Under the pieces are notes generated by a model that was given only the letters and a program-made list of their open reading frames with translations, was not told where the DNA came from and searched no databases. This document shows positions 37,601 to 51,071 of a stretch of DNA of 64,000 bases, piece by piece. The DNA lies in NCBI GenBank assembly GCA_033782935.1, contig JAWQEG010000490.1, forward strand, positions 1,394,001 to 1,458,000, given 5' to 3'. The position numbers and the translations under genes are program-made. Every line of letters begins with the position of its first letter. Within the stretch, counting starts at the first letter, position 1. The stretch is from Petrolisthes cinctipes (taxonomy: Eukaryota; Arthropoda; Malacostraca; Decapoda; Porcellanidae).

Positions 37601-39160
37601 GGGTGTTTTGAGCCTGAATTTGAGATATCGACTTTTTGGCACCTAAAAGATCGATTTTTAGCATGTTTTTAGCCTATATTTTGAAAATATTCTAGCAATG
37701 AGTAGGCATGTACAGATTGCTTCTGGGACCCCAAAATATTGAATTTTCGGGTGTTTTGAGCCTGAATTTGAGATATAAACGGGTACAGAAGATACATGCA
37801 CATATTGACTTTGGGCACCAAAAATATCAATTTTCAGCATGTTTTGGGCCTGAATTTTGAAAATACTCTAACACGGAGTAGGCATGTACAGATCGCTTCT
37901 GGGACCCCAAAATATTGAATTTTCGGGTGTTTTGAGCCTGAATTTGAGATATAAACGGGTACTGAAGATGCATGCACATATCGAATTTTGGGCACCTAAA
38001 AGATCGATTTTCAGTATGTTTTGAGCATGTATTTTGAAAATACTCTAACACGGAGTAGGCATGTACAGATCGCTTCTGGGACCCCTAAATATCGAATTTT
38101 CGGGTTTTTTGGGACTGAATTTGAGATATCGACTTTTTGGCACCTAAAAGATCGAGTTTTAGCATGTTTTTAGCCTATATTTTGAAAATATTCTAGCACT
38201 GAGTAGGCATGTACAGATTGCTTCTGGGACCCCAAAATATTGAATTTTAGGGTGATTTGAGCCTGAATTTGAGATATAAACGGGTACAGAAGATACATGC
38301 ACATATTGACTTTGGGCTCCAAAAATATCGATTTTCAGCATGTTTTGGGCCTGAATTTTGAAAATACTCTAACACGGAGTAGGCATGTACAGATCGCTTC
38401 TGGGATCCCAAAATATCGAATTTTCGGGTGTTTAGGGCCAGAATTTGAGATATAAACGGGTACAGAAGATGCATGCACATATCGACTTTTGTGCACCTAA
38501 AAGATCGATTTTCAGTATGTTTTTGGCCTGTATTTTGAAAATACTCTAACACGGAGTAGGCATGTACAGATACCTTCTGGGACCTCTAAATATCGAATTT
38601 TCGGGTGTTTTGGGACTGAATTTGAGATATCGATTTTTTGACACCTAAAATGTCGATTTTTAGCATGTTTTTAGCCTATATTTTGAAAATATTATAGCAC
38701 TGTGTAGGCATGTACAGATTGCTTTTGGGACCCGAAATATTGAATTTTCGGGTGTTTTGAGCCAGAATTTGAGATATAAACGGGTACAGAAAATACATGC
38801 ACATATTGACTTTGGGCATCTAAAATATCGATTTTCAGCATGTTTTGGGTCTGTATTTTGAAAATACTCTAACACTGAGTAGGCATGTACAGATTGCTTC
38901 TGGGACCCCAAAATATTGAATTTTCGGGTGTTTTGAGCCTGAATTTGAGATATAAACGGGTACTGAAGATGCATGCACATATCGACTTTTGGGCACCTAA
39001 AAGATCGATTTTCAGTATGTTTTGAGCATGTATTTTGAAAATACTCTAACACGGAGTAGGCATGTACAGATCGCTTCTGGGACCCCTAAATATCGAATTT
39101 TCGGGTGTTTTGGGACTGAATTTGAGATATCGACTTTTTGGCACCTAAAATATCGATTTT
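34640..39160. repeat. Duplicated segment at 3329-bp spacing (about 34640-35830 and 37970-39160)
   Basis: The rare variants CGGGTTTTTTGGGACTG, AGATCGAGTTTTAGC, TTTTAGGGTGATTTGAG, GCTTCTGGGATCCC and GCTTTTGGGACCC occur in the same order in both segments, each 3329 bp apart. Between the copies lie ordinary trimers and the 324-bp dimer. The edges are approximate because neighbouring trimers are so alike. Confidence 0.82.
37339..37662. repeat. 324-bp dimer with a D/C hybrid
   Basis: A' (37339-37514) is followed by a 148-bp monomer (37515-37662) that begins as D (GGGCCTGTATTTTG, GAGCCTGAATTTG) and ends as C, with GAGATAT joined to CGACTTTTTGGC. One whole monomer has been lost through an exchange within the shared GAATTTGAGATAT stretch. 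Confidence 0.9.
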
Positions 39161-41343
39161 TAGCATGTTTTTAGCCTATATTTTGAAAATATTCTAGCAC
39201 TGAGTAGGCATGTACAGATTGCTTCTGGGACCCCAAAATATTGAATTTTCGGGTGTTTTGAGCCTGAATTTGAGATATAAACGGGTACAGAAGATACATG
39301 CACATATTGACTTTGGGCACCAAAAATATCGATTTTCAGCATGTTTTGGGCCTGAATTTTGAAAATACTCTAACACGGAGTAGGCATGTACAGATCGCTT
39401 CTGGGACCCCAAAATATCGAATTCTCGGGTGTTTAGGGCCAGAATTTGAGATATAAACGGGTACTGAAGATGCATGCACATATCGACTTTTGTGCACCTA
39501 AAAGATCGATTTTCAGTATGTTTTGAGCATGTATTTTGAAAATACTCTAACACGGAGTAGGCATGTACAGATACCTTCTGGGACCCCTAAATATCGAATT
39601 TTCGGGTGTTTTGGGACTGAATTTGAGATATCGACTTTTTGGCACCTAAAAGATCGATTTTTAGCATGTTTTTAGCCTATATTTTGAAAATATTCTAGCA
39701 CTGAGTAGGCATGTACAGATTGCTTCCGGGACCCCAAAATATTGAATTTTCGGGTATTTTGAGCCTGAATTTGAGATATAAACGGGTACAGAAGATACAT
39801 GCACATATTGACTTTGGGCACCAAAAATATCGATTTTCAGCATGTTTTGGGCCTGAATTTTGAAAATACTCTAACACGGAGTAGGCATGTACAGATCGCT
39901 TCTGGGACCCCAAAATATCGAATTTTCGGGTGTTTAGGGCCAGAATTTGAGATATAAACGGGTACAGAAGATGCATGCACATATCGACTTTTGGGCACCT
40001 AAAAGATCGATTTTCAGTATGTTTTTGGCCTGTATTTTGAAAATACTCTAACACGGAGTAGGCATGTACAGATACCTTCTGGGAGCTCTAAATATCGAAT
40101 TTTCGGGTGTTTTGGGACTGAATTTGAGATATCGATTTTTTGGCACCTAAAATGTCGATTTTTAGCATGTTTTTAGCCTATATTTTGAAAATATTCTAGC
40201 ACTGTGTAGGCATGTACAGATTGCTTCTGGGACCCCAAAATATTGAATTTTCGGGTGTTTTGAGCCTGAATTTGAGATATAAACGGGTACAGAAGATACA
40301 TGCACATATTGACTTTGGGCACCTAAAAGATCGATTTTTAGCATGTTTTTAGCCTATATTTTGAAAATATTCTAGCACTGAGTAGGCATGTACAGATTGC
40401 TTCTGGGACCCCAAAATATTGAATTTTCGGGTGTTTTGAGCCTGAATTTGAGATATAAACGGGTACAGAAGATACATGCACATATTGACTTTGGGCACCA
40501 AAAATATCGATTTTCAGCATGTTTTGGGCCTGAATTTTGAAAATACTCTAACACGGAGTAGGCATGTACAGATCGCTTCTGGGATCTCAAAATATCGAAT
40601 TTTCGGGTGTTTAGGGCCAGAATTTGAGATATAAACGGGTACAGAAGATGCATGCACATATCGACTTTTGGGCACCTAAAAGATCGATTTTCAGTATGTT
40701 TTTGGCCTGTATTTTGAAAATACTCTAACACGGAGTAGGCATGTACAGATCGCTTCTGGGACCCCTAAATATCGAATTTTCGGGTGTTTTGGGACTGAAT
40801 TTGAGATATCGACTTTTTGGCACCTAAAATATCGATTTTTAGCATGTTTTTAGCCTATATTTTGAAAATATTATAGCACTGTGTAGGCATGTACAGATTG
40901 CTTTTGGGACCCAAAATATTGAATTTTCGGGTGTTTTGAGCCTGAATTTGAGATATAAACGGGTACAGAAGATACATGCACATATTGACTTTGGGCACCA
41001 AAAATATCGATTTTCAGCATGTTTTGGGCCTGAATTTTGAAAATACTCTAACACGGAGTAGGCATGTACAGATCGCTTCTGGGACCCCAAAATATCGAAT
41101 TCTCGGGTGTTTAGGGCCAGAATTTGAGATATAAACGGGTACAGAAGATGCATGCACATATCGACTTTTGGGCACCTAAAAGATCGATTTTCAGTATGTT
41201 TTTGGCCTGTATTTTGAAAATACTCTAACACGGAGTAGGCATGTACAGATACCTTCTGGGACCCCTAAATATCGAATTTTCGGGTGTTTTGGGACTGAAT
41301 TTGAGATATCGATTTTTTGGCACCTAAAATGTCGATTTTTAGC

Positions 41344-42021
41344 ATGTTTTTAGACTATATTTTGAAAATATTCTAGCACTGTGTAGGCATGTACAGATTG
41401 CTTCTGGGACCCCAAAATATTGAATTTTCGGGTGTTTTGAGCCTGAATTTGAGATATAAACGGGTACAGAAGATACATGCACATATTGACTTTGGGCATT
41501 TAAAATATCGATTTTCAGCATGTTTTGGGCCTGTATTTTGAAAATACTCTAACACTGAGTAGGCATGTACAGATTGCTTCTGGGACCCCAAAATATTGAA
41601 TTTTCGGGTGTTTTGAGCCTGAATTTGAGATATAAACGGGTACTGAAGATGCATGCACATATCGACTTTTGTGCACCTAAAAGATCGATTTTCAGTATGT
41701 TTTGAGCATGTATTTTGAAAATACTCTAACACGGAGTAGGCATGTACAGATCGCTTCTGGGACCCCTAAATATCGAATTTTCGGGTGTTTTGGGACTGAA
41801 TTTGAGATATAAACGGGTACAGAAGATGCATGCACATATCGACTTTTGGGCACCTAAAAGATCGATTTTCAGTATGTTTTTGGCCTGTATTTTGAAAATA
41901 CTCTAACACGGAGTAGGCATGTACAGATACCTTCTGGGACCTCTAAATATCGAATTTTCGGGTGTTTTGGGACTGAATTTGAGATATCGATTTTTTGGCA
42001 CCTAAAATGTCGATTTTTAGC
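41344..42021. repeat. 678-bp tetramer with a C'/B hybrid
   Basis: A' 41344, D 41520, then 41697-41873 begins as C' (GAGCATGTATTTTG, GGGACCCCTAAATATCG, TTTTGGGACTG) but continues through AAACGGGTACAG with a B ending (CTTTTGGGCACC), 177 bp. A normal C follows at 41874. This is the reciprocal outcome of the exchange at 37515: the C deletion is undone by recombination in the same GAATTTGAGATAT stretch. Confidence 0.9.
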
Positions 42022-44500
42022 ATGTTTTTAGCCTATATTTTGAAAATATTCTAGCACTGTGTAGGCATGTACAGATTGCTTCTGGGACCCCAAAATATTG
42101 AATTTTCGGGTGTTTTGAGCCTGAATTTGAGATATAAACGGGTACAGAAGATACATGCACATATTGACTTTGGGCACCTAAAAGATCGATTTTTAGCATT
42201 TTTTAACCTATATTTTGAAAATATTCTAGCACTGAGTAGGCATGTACAGATTGCTTCTGGGACCCCAAAATATTGAATTTTCGGGTGTTTTGAGCCTGAA
42301 TTTGAGATATAAACGGGTACAGAAGATACATGCACATATTGACTTTGGGCACCAAAAATATCGATTTTCAGCATGTTTTGGGCCTGAATTTTGAAAATAC
42401 TCTAACACGGAGTAGGCATGTACAGATCGCTTCTGGGATCCCAAAATATCGAATTTTCGGGTGTTTAGGGCCAGAATTTGAGATATAAACGGGTACAGAA
42501 GATGCATGCACATATCGACTTTTGGGCACCTAAAAGATCGATTTTCAGTATGTTTTTGGCCTGTATTTTGAAAATACTCTAACACGGAGTAGGCATGTAC
42601 AGATACCTTCTGGGACCTCTAAATATCGAATTTTCGGGTGTTTTGGGACTGAATTTGAGATATCGATTTTTTGACACCTAAAATGACGATTTTTAGCATG
42701 TTTTTAGCCTATATTTTGAAAATATTATAGCACTGTGTAGGCATGTACAGATTGCTTTTGGGACCCAAAATATTGAATTTTCGGGTGTTTTGAGCCTGAA
42801 TTTGAGATATAAACGGGTACAGAAAATACATGTACATATTGACTTTGGGCATCTAAAATATCGATTTTCAGCATGTTTTGGGCCTGTATTTTGAAAATAC
42901 TCTAACACTGAGTAGGCATGTACAGATTGCTTCTGGGACCCCAAAATATTGAATTTTCGGGTGTTTTGAGCCTGAATTTGAGATATAAACGGGTACTGAA
43001 GATGCATGCACATATCGACTTTTGGGCACCTAAAAGATCGATTTTCAGTATGTTTTGAGCATGTATTTTGAAAATACTCTAACACGGAGTAGGCATGTAC
43101 AGATCGCTTCTGGGACCCCTAAATATCGAATTTTCGGGTGTTTTGGGACTGAATTTGAGATATCGACTTTTTGGCACCTAAAATATCGATTTTTAGCATG
43201 TTTTTAGCCTATATTTTGAAAAAATTCTAGCACTGTGTAGGCATGTACAGATTGCTTCTGGGACACCAAAATATTGAATTTTCGGGTGTTTTGAGCCTGA
43301 ATTTGAGATATAAACGGGTACAGAAGATACATGCACATATTGACTTTGGGCACCAAAAATATCGATTTTCAGCATGTTTTGGGCCTGAATTTTGAAAATA
43401 CTCTAACACGGAGTAGGCATGTACAGATTGCTTCTGGGACCCCAAAATATCGAATTTTCGGGTGTTTAGGGCCAGAATTTGAGATATAAACGGGTACTGA
43501 AGATGCATGCACATATCGACTTTTGTGCACCTAAAAGATCGATTTTCAGTATGTTTTGAGCATGTATTTTGAAAATACTCTAACACGGAGTAGGCATGTA
43601 CAGATCGCTTCTGGGACCCCTAAATATCGAATTTTCGGGTGTTTTGGGACTGAATTTGAGATATCGACTTTTTGGCACCTAAAAGATCGATTTTTAGCAT
43701 GTTTTTAGCCTATATTTTGAAAATATTCTAGCACTGAGTAGTCATGTACAGATTGCTTCTGGGACCCCAAAATATTGAATTTTCGGGTGTTTTGAGCCTG
43801 AATTTGAGATATAAACGGGTACAGAAGATACATGCACATATTGACTTTGGGCACCAAAAATATCGATTTTCAGCATGTTTTGGGCCTGAATTTTGAAAAT
43901 ACTCTAACACGGAGTAGGCATGTACAGATCGCTTCTGGGACCCCAAAATATCGAATTCTCGGGTGTTTAGGGCCAGAATTTGAGATATAAACGGGTACAG
44001 AAGATGCATGCACATATCGACTTTTGGGCACCTAAAAGATCGATTTTCAGTATGTTTTTGGCCTGTATTTTGAAAATACTCTAACACGGAGTAGGCATGT
44101 ACAGATACCTTCTGGGACCTCTAAATATCGAATTTTCGGGTGTTTTGGGACTGAATTTGAGATATCGATTTTTTGGCACCTAAAATGTCAATTTTTAGCA
44201 TGTTTTTAGACTATATTTTGAAAATATTCTAGCACTGTGTAGGCATGTACAGATTGCTTCTGGGACCCCAAAATATTGAATTTTCGGGTGTTTTGAGCCT
44301 GAATTTGAGATATAAACGGGTACAGAAGATACATGCACATATTGACTTTGGGCATCTAAAATATCGATTTTCAGCATGTTTTGGGCCTGTATTTTGAAAA
44401 TACTCTAACACTGAGTAGGCATGTACAGATTGCTTCTGGGACCCCAAAATATTGAATTTTCGGGTGTTTTGAGCCTGAATTTGAGATATAAACGGGTACT

Positions 44501-47500
44501 GAAGATGCATGCACATATCGACTTTTGGGCACCTAAAAGATCGATTTTCAGTATGTTTTTGGCCTGTATTTTGAAAATACTCTAACACGGAGTAGGCATG
44601 TACAGATACCTTCTGGGACCTCTAAATATCGAATTTTCGGGTGTTTTGGGACTGAATTTGAGATATCGATTTTTTGACACCTAAAATGACGATTTTTAGC
44701 ATGTTTTTAGCCTATATTTTGAAAATATTCTAGCACTGTGTAGGCATGTACAGATTGCTTTTGGGACCCAAAATATTGAATTTTCGGGTGTTTTGAGCCT
44801 GAATTTGAGATATAAACGGGTACAGAAAATACATGCACATATTGACTTTGGGCATCTAAAATATCGATTTTCAGCATGTTTTGGGCCTGTAATTTGAAAA
44901 TACTCTAACACTGAGTAGGCATGTACAGATTGCTTCTGGGACCCCAAAATATTGAATTTTCGGGTGTTTTGAGCCTGAATTTGAGATATAAACGGGTACT
45001 GAAGATGCATGCACATATCGACTTTTGGGCACCTAAAAGATCGATTTTCAGTATGTTTTGAGCATGTATTTTGAAAATACTCTAACACGGAGTAGGCATG
45101 TACAGATCGCTTCTGGGACCCCTAAATATCGAATTTTCGGGTGTTTTGGGACTGAATTTGAGATATCGACTTTTTGGCACCTAAAATATCGATTTTTAGC
45201 ATGTTTTTAGCCTATATTTTGAAAAAATTCTAGCACTGAGTAGGCATGTACAGATTGCTTCTGGGACCCCAAAATATTGAATTTTCGGGTGTTTTGAGCC
45301 TGAATTTGATATATAAACGGGTACAGAAGATACATGCACATATTGACTTTGGGCACCAAAAATATCGATTTTCAGCATGTTTTGGGCCTGAATTTTGAAA
45401 ATACTCTAACACGGAGTAGGCATGTACAGATTGCTTCTGGGACCCCAAAATATCGAATGTTCGGGTGTTTAGGGCCAGAATTTGAGATATAAACGGGTAC
45501 AGAAGATGCATGCACATATCGACTTTTGGGCACCTAAAAGATCGATTTTCAGTATGTTTTTGGCCTGTATTTTGAAAATACTCTAACACGGAGTAGGCAT
45601 GTACAGATACCTTCTGGGACCTCTAAATATCGAATTTTCGGGTGTTTTGGGACTGAATTTGAGATATCGATTTTTTGGCACCTAAAATGTCGATTTTTAG
45701 CATGTTTTTAGACTATATTTTGAAAATATTCTAGCACTGTGTAGGCATGTACAGATTGCTTCTGGGACCCCAAAATATTGAATTTTCGGGTGTTTTGAGC
45801 CTGAATTTGAGATATAAACGGGTACAGAAGATACATGCACATATTGTCTTTGGGCATCTAAAATATCGATTTTCAGCATGTTTTGGGCCTGTATTTTGAA
45901 AATACTCTAACACTGAGTAGGCATGTACAGATTGCTTCTGGGACCCTAAAATATTGAATTTTCGGGTGTTTTGAGCCTGAATTTGAGATATAAACGGGTA
46001 CTGAAGATGCATGCACATATCGACTTTTGTGCACCTAAAAGATCGATTTTCAGTATGTTTTGAGCATGTATTTTGAAAAGACTCTAACACGGAGTAGGCA
46101 TGTACAGATCGCTTCTGGGACCCCTAAATATCGAATTTTCGGGTGTTTTGGGACTGAATTTGAGATATCGACTTTTTGGCACCTAAAAGATCGATTTTTA
46201 GCATGTTTTTAGCCTATATTTTGAAAATATTCTAGCACTGAGTAGTCATGTACAGATTGCTTCTGGGACCCCAAAATATTGAATTTTCGGGTGTTTTGAG
46301 CCTGAATTTGAGATATAAACGGGTACAGAAGATACATGCACATATTGACTTTGGGCACCAAAAATATCGATTTTCAGCATGTTTTGGGCCTGAATTTTGA
46401 AAATACTCTAACACGGAGTAGGCATGTACAGATCGCTTCTGGGACCCCAAAATATCGAATTTTCGGGTGTTTAGGGCCAGAATTTGAGATATAAACGGGT
46501 ACAGAAGATGCATGCACATATCGACTTTTGGGCACCTAAAAGATCGATTTTCAGTATGTTTTTGGCCTGTATTTTGAAAATACTCTAACACGGAGTAGGC
46601 ATGTACAGATACCTTCTGGGACCTCTAAATATCGAATTTTCGGGTGTTTTGGGACTGAATTTGAGATATCGATTTTTTGGCACCTAAAATGTCGATTTTT
46701 AGCATGTTTTTAGCCTATATTTTGAAAATATTCTAGCACTGTGTAGGCATGTACAGATTGCTTCTGGGACCCCAAAATATTGAATTTTCGGGTTTTTTGA
46801 GCCTGAATTTGAGATATAAACGGGTACGGAAGATACATGCACATATTGACTTTGGGCACCTAAAAGATCGATTTTTAGCATGTTTTTAGCCTATATTTTG
46901 AAAATATTCTAGCACTGAGTAGGCATGTACAGATTGCTTCTGGGACCCCAAAATATTGAATTTTCGGGTGTTTTGAGCCTGAATTTGAGATATAAACGGG
47001 TACAGAAGATACATGCACATATTGACTTTGGGCACCAAAAATATCGATTTTCAGCATGTTTTGGGCCTGAATTTTGAAAATACTCTAACACGCGGTAGGC
47101 ATGTACAGATCGCTTCTGGGACCCCAAAATATCGAATTTTCGGGTGTTTAGGGCCAGAATTTGAGATATAAACGAGTACAGAAGATGCATGCACATATTG
47201 ACTTTTGGGCACCTAAAAGATCGATTTTCAGTATGTTTTTGGCCTGTATTTTGAAAATACTCTAACACGGAGTAGGCATGTACAGATACCTTCTGGGACC
47301 TCTAAATATCGAATTTTCGGGTGTTTTGGGACTGAATTTGAGATGTCGACTTTTTGGCACCTAAAATGTCGATTTTTAGCATGTTTTTAGCCTATATTTT
47401 GAAAATATTCTAGCACTGTGTAGGCATGTACAGATTGCTTCTGGGACCCCAAAATATTGATTTTTCGGGTGTTTTGAGCCTGAATTTGAGATATAAACGG

Positions 47501-50500
47501 GTACAGAAGATACATGCACATATTGACTTTGGGCATCTAAAATATCGATTTTCAGCATGTTTTGGGCCTGTATTTTGAAAATACTCTAACACTGAGTAGG
47601 CATGTACAGATTGCTTCTGGGACCCCAAAATATTGAATTTTCGGGTGTTTTGAGCCTGAATTTGAGATATAAACGGGTACTGAAGATCCATGCACATATC
47701 GACTTTTGTGCACCTAAAAGATCGATTTTCAGTATGTTTTGAGCATGTATTTTGAAAATACTCTAACACTGAGTAGGCATGTACAGATCGCTTCTGGGAC
47801 CCCTAAATATCGAATTTTCGGGTGTTTTGGGACTGAATTTGAGATATCGACTTTTTGGCACCTAAAAGGTCGATTTTTAGCATGTTTTTAGCCTATATTT
47901 TGAAAATATTCTAGCAATGAGTAGGCATGTACAGATTGCTTCTGGGACCCCAAAATATTGAATTTTCGGGTGTTTTGAGCCTGAATTTGAGATATAAACG
48001 GGTACAGAAGATACATGCACATATTGACTTTGGGCACCAAAAATATCGATTTTCAGCATGTTTTGGGCCTGAATTTTGAAAATACTCTAACACGGAGTAG
48101 GCATGTACAGATCGCTTCTGGGACCCCAAAATATCGAATTTTCGGGTGTTTAGGGCCAGAATTTGAGATATAAACGGGTACAGAAGATGCATGCACATAT
48201 CGACTTTTGGGCACCTAAAAGATCGATTTTCAGTATGTTTTTGGCCTGTATTTTGAAATTACTTTATCACGGAGTAGGCATGTACAGATACCTTCTGGGA
48301 CCTCTAAATATCGAATTTTCGGGTGTTTTGGGACTGAATTTGAGATATCGATTTTTCGGCACCTAAAATGTCGAGTTTTAGCATGTTTTTAGCCTATATT
48401 TTGAAAATATTCTAGCACTGTGTAGGCATGTACAGATTGCTTCTGGGACCCCAAAATATTGAATTTTCGGGTGTTTTGAGCCTGAATTTGAGATATAAAC
48501 GGGTACAGAAGATACATGCACATATTGACTTTGGGCATCTAAAATATCGATTTTCAGCATGTTTTGGGCCTGTATTTTGAAAATACTCTAACACTGAGTA
48601 GGCATGTACAGATTGCTTCTGGGACCCCAAAATATTGAATTTTCGGGTGTTTTGAGCCTGAATTTGAGATATAAACGGGTACTGAAGATGCATACACATA
48701 TCGACTTTTGTGAACCTAAAAGATCGATTTTCAGTATGTTTTGAGCATGTATTTTGAAAATACTCTAACACGGAGTAGGCATGTACAGATCGCTTCTGGG
48801 ACCCCTAAATATCGAATTTTCGGGTGTTTTGGGACTGAATTTGAGATATCGACTTTTTGGCACCTAAAAGATCGATTTTTAGCATGTTTTTAGCCTATAT
48901 TTTGAAAATATTCTAGCACTGAGTAGGCATGTACAGATTGCTTCTGGGACCCCAAAATATTGAATTTTCGGGTGTTTTGAGCCTGAATTTGAGATATAAA
49001 CGGGTACAGAAGATACATGCACATATTGACTTTGGGCACCCAAAATATCGATTTTCAGCATGTTTTGGGCCTGAATTTTGAAAATACTCTAACACGGAGT
49101 AGGCATGTACAGATCGCTTCTGGGACCCCAAAATATCGAATTTTCGGGTGTTTAGGGCCAGAATTTGAGATATAAACGGGTACAGAAGATGCATGCACAT
49201 ATCGACTTTTGGGAACCTAAAAGATCGATTTTCAGTATGTTTTTGGCCTGTATTTTGAAAATACTCTAACACGGTGTAGGCATGTACAGATACCTTCTGG
49301 GACCTCTAAATATCGAATTTTCGGGTGTTTTGGGACTGAATTTGAGATATCGATTTTTTGGCACCTAAAATGTCGATTTTTAGCATGTTTTTAGCCTATA
49401 TTTTGAAAATATTATAGCACTGTGTAGGCATGTACAGATTGCTTCTGGGACCCCAAAATATTGAATTTTCGGGTGTTTTGAGCCTGAATTTGAGATATAA
49501 ACGGGTACAGAAGATACATGCACATATTGACTTTGGGCACCTAAAAGATCGATTTTTAGCATGTTTTTAGCCTATATTTTGAAAATATTCTAGCACTGAG
49601 TAGGCATGTACAGATTGCTTCTGGGACCCCAAAATATTGATTTTCGGGTGTTTTGAGCCTGAATTTGAGATATAAACGGGTACAGAAGATACATGCACAT
49701 ATTGACTTTGGGCACCAAAAATATCGATTTTCAGCATGTTTTGGGCCTGAATTTTGAAAATACTCTAACACGGAGTAGGCATGTACAGATCGCTTCTGGG
49801 ACCCCAAAATATCGAATTTTCGGGTGTTTAGGGCCAGAATTTGAGATATAAACGGGTACAGAAGATGCATGCACATATCGACTTTTGGGCACCTAAAAGA
49901 TCGATTTTCAGTATGTTTTTGGCCTGTATTTTGAAAATACTCTAACACGGAGTAGGCATGTACAGATACCTTCTGGGACCTCTAAATATCGAATTTTCGG
50001 GTGTTTTGGGACTGAATTTGAGATATCGACTTTTTGGCACCTAAAATGTCGATTTTTAGCATGTTTTTAGCCTATATTTTGAAAATATTCTAGCACTGTG
50101 TAGGCATGTACAGATTGTTTCTGGGACCCCAAAATATTGATTTTTCGGGTGTTTTGAGCCTGAATTTGAGATATAAACGGGTACAGAAGATACATGCACA
50201 TATTGACTTTGGGCATCTAAAATATCGATTTTCAGCATGTTTTGGGCCTGTATTTTGAAAATACTCTAACACTGAGTAGGCATGTACAGATTGCTTCTGG
50301 GACCCCAAAATATTGAATTTTCGGGTGTTTTGAGCCTGAATTTGAGATATAAACGGGTACTGAAGATGCATGCACATATCGACTTTTGTGCACCTAAAAG
50401 ATCGATTTTCAGTATGTTTTGAGCATGTATTTTGAAAATACTCTAACACGGAGTAGGCATGTACAGATACCTTCTGGGACCTCTAAATATCGAATTTTCG

Positions 50501-51071
50501 GGTGTTTTGGGACTGAATTTGAGATATCGATTTTTTGGCACCTAAAATGTCGATTTTTAGCATGTTTTTAGCCTATATTTTGAAAATATTCTAGCACTGT
50601 GTAGGCATGTACAGATTGCTTCTGGGACCCTAAAATATTGAATTTTCGGGTGTTTTGAGCCTGAATTTGAGATATAAACGGGTACAGAAGATACATTCAC
50701 ATATTGACTTTGGGCACCTAAAAGATCGATTTTTAGCATGTTTTTAGCCTATATTTTGAAAATATTCTAGCACTGAGTAGGCATGTACAGATTGCTTCTG
50801 GGACCCCAAAATATTGAATTTTCGGGTGTTTTGAGCCTGAATTTGAGATATAAACGGGTACAGAAGATACATGCACATATTGACTTTGGGCACCAAAAAT
50901 ATCGATTTTCAGCATGTTATGGTTCTGAATTTTGAAAATACTCTAACACGGAGTAGGCATGTACAGATCGCTTCTGGGATCCCAAAATATCGAATTTTCG
51001 GGTGTTTAGGGCCAGAATTTGAGATATAAACGGGTACAGAAGATGCATGCACATATCGACTTTTGGGCACC
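44501..51071. repeat. 6538-bp tandem duplication, copy 1
   Basis: Unit starts 44701 (500), 45201, 45702, 46203, 46704 (A0), 46880, 47381, 47882, 48383, 48884, 49385 (A0), 49561 (500), 50061 and 50562 (A0), 50738 recur 6538 bp downstream. The 15 units sum to exactly 6538. Shared rare variants include TGAAAAAATTCTAGC, CGAATGTTCGGG, CATATTGTCTTTGG, GAGTAGTCATG, ACACGCGGTAGG, AAACGAGTACAG, GAAATTACTTTATC and CAGATTGTTTCTGG. Confidence 0.96.

Larger units (their letters stand above)
34407..44500. repeat. Block 5: mixed units with length variants
   Basis: Units start at 34510 (325), 34835, 35336 (500), 35836, 36337, 36838, 37339 (324), 37663, 38164, 38665 (500), 39165, 39666, 40167 (A0), 40343, 40844 (500), 41344 (678), 42022 (A0), 42198 (500), 42698 (500), 43198, 43699 and 44200. 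The monomer at 42198 begins with a one-base-shorter ATTTTTTAACC. All of it is satellite. Confidence 0.9.
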
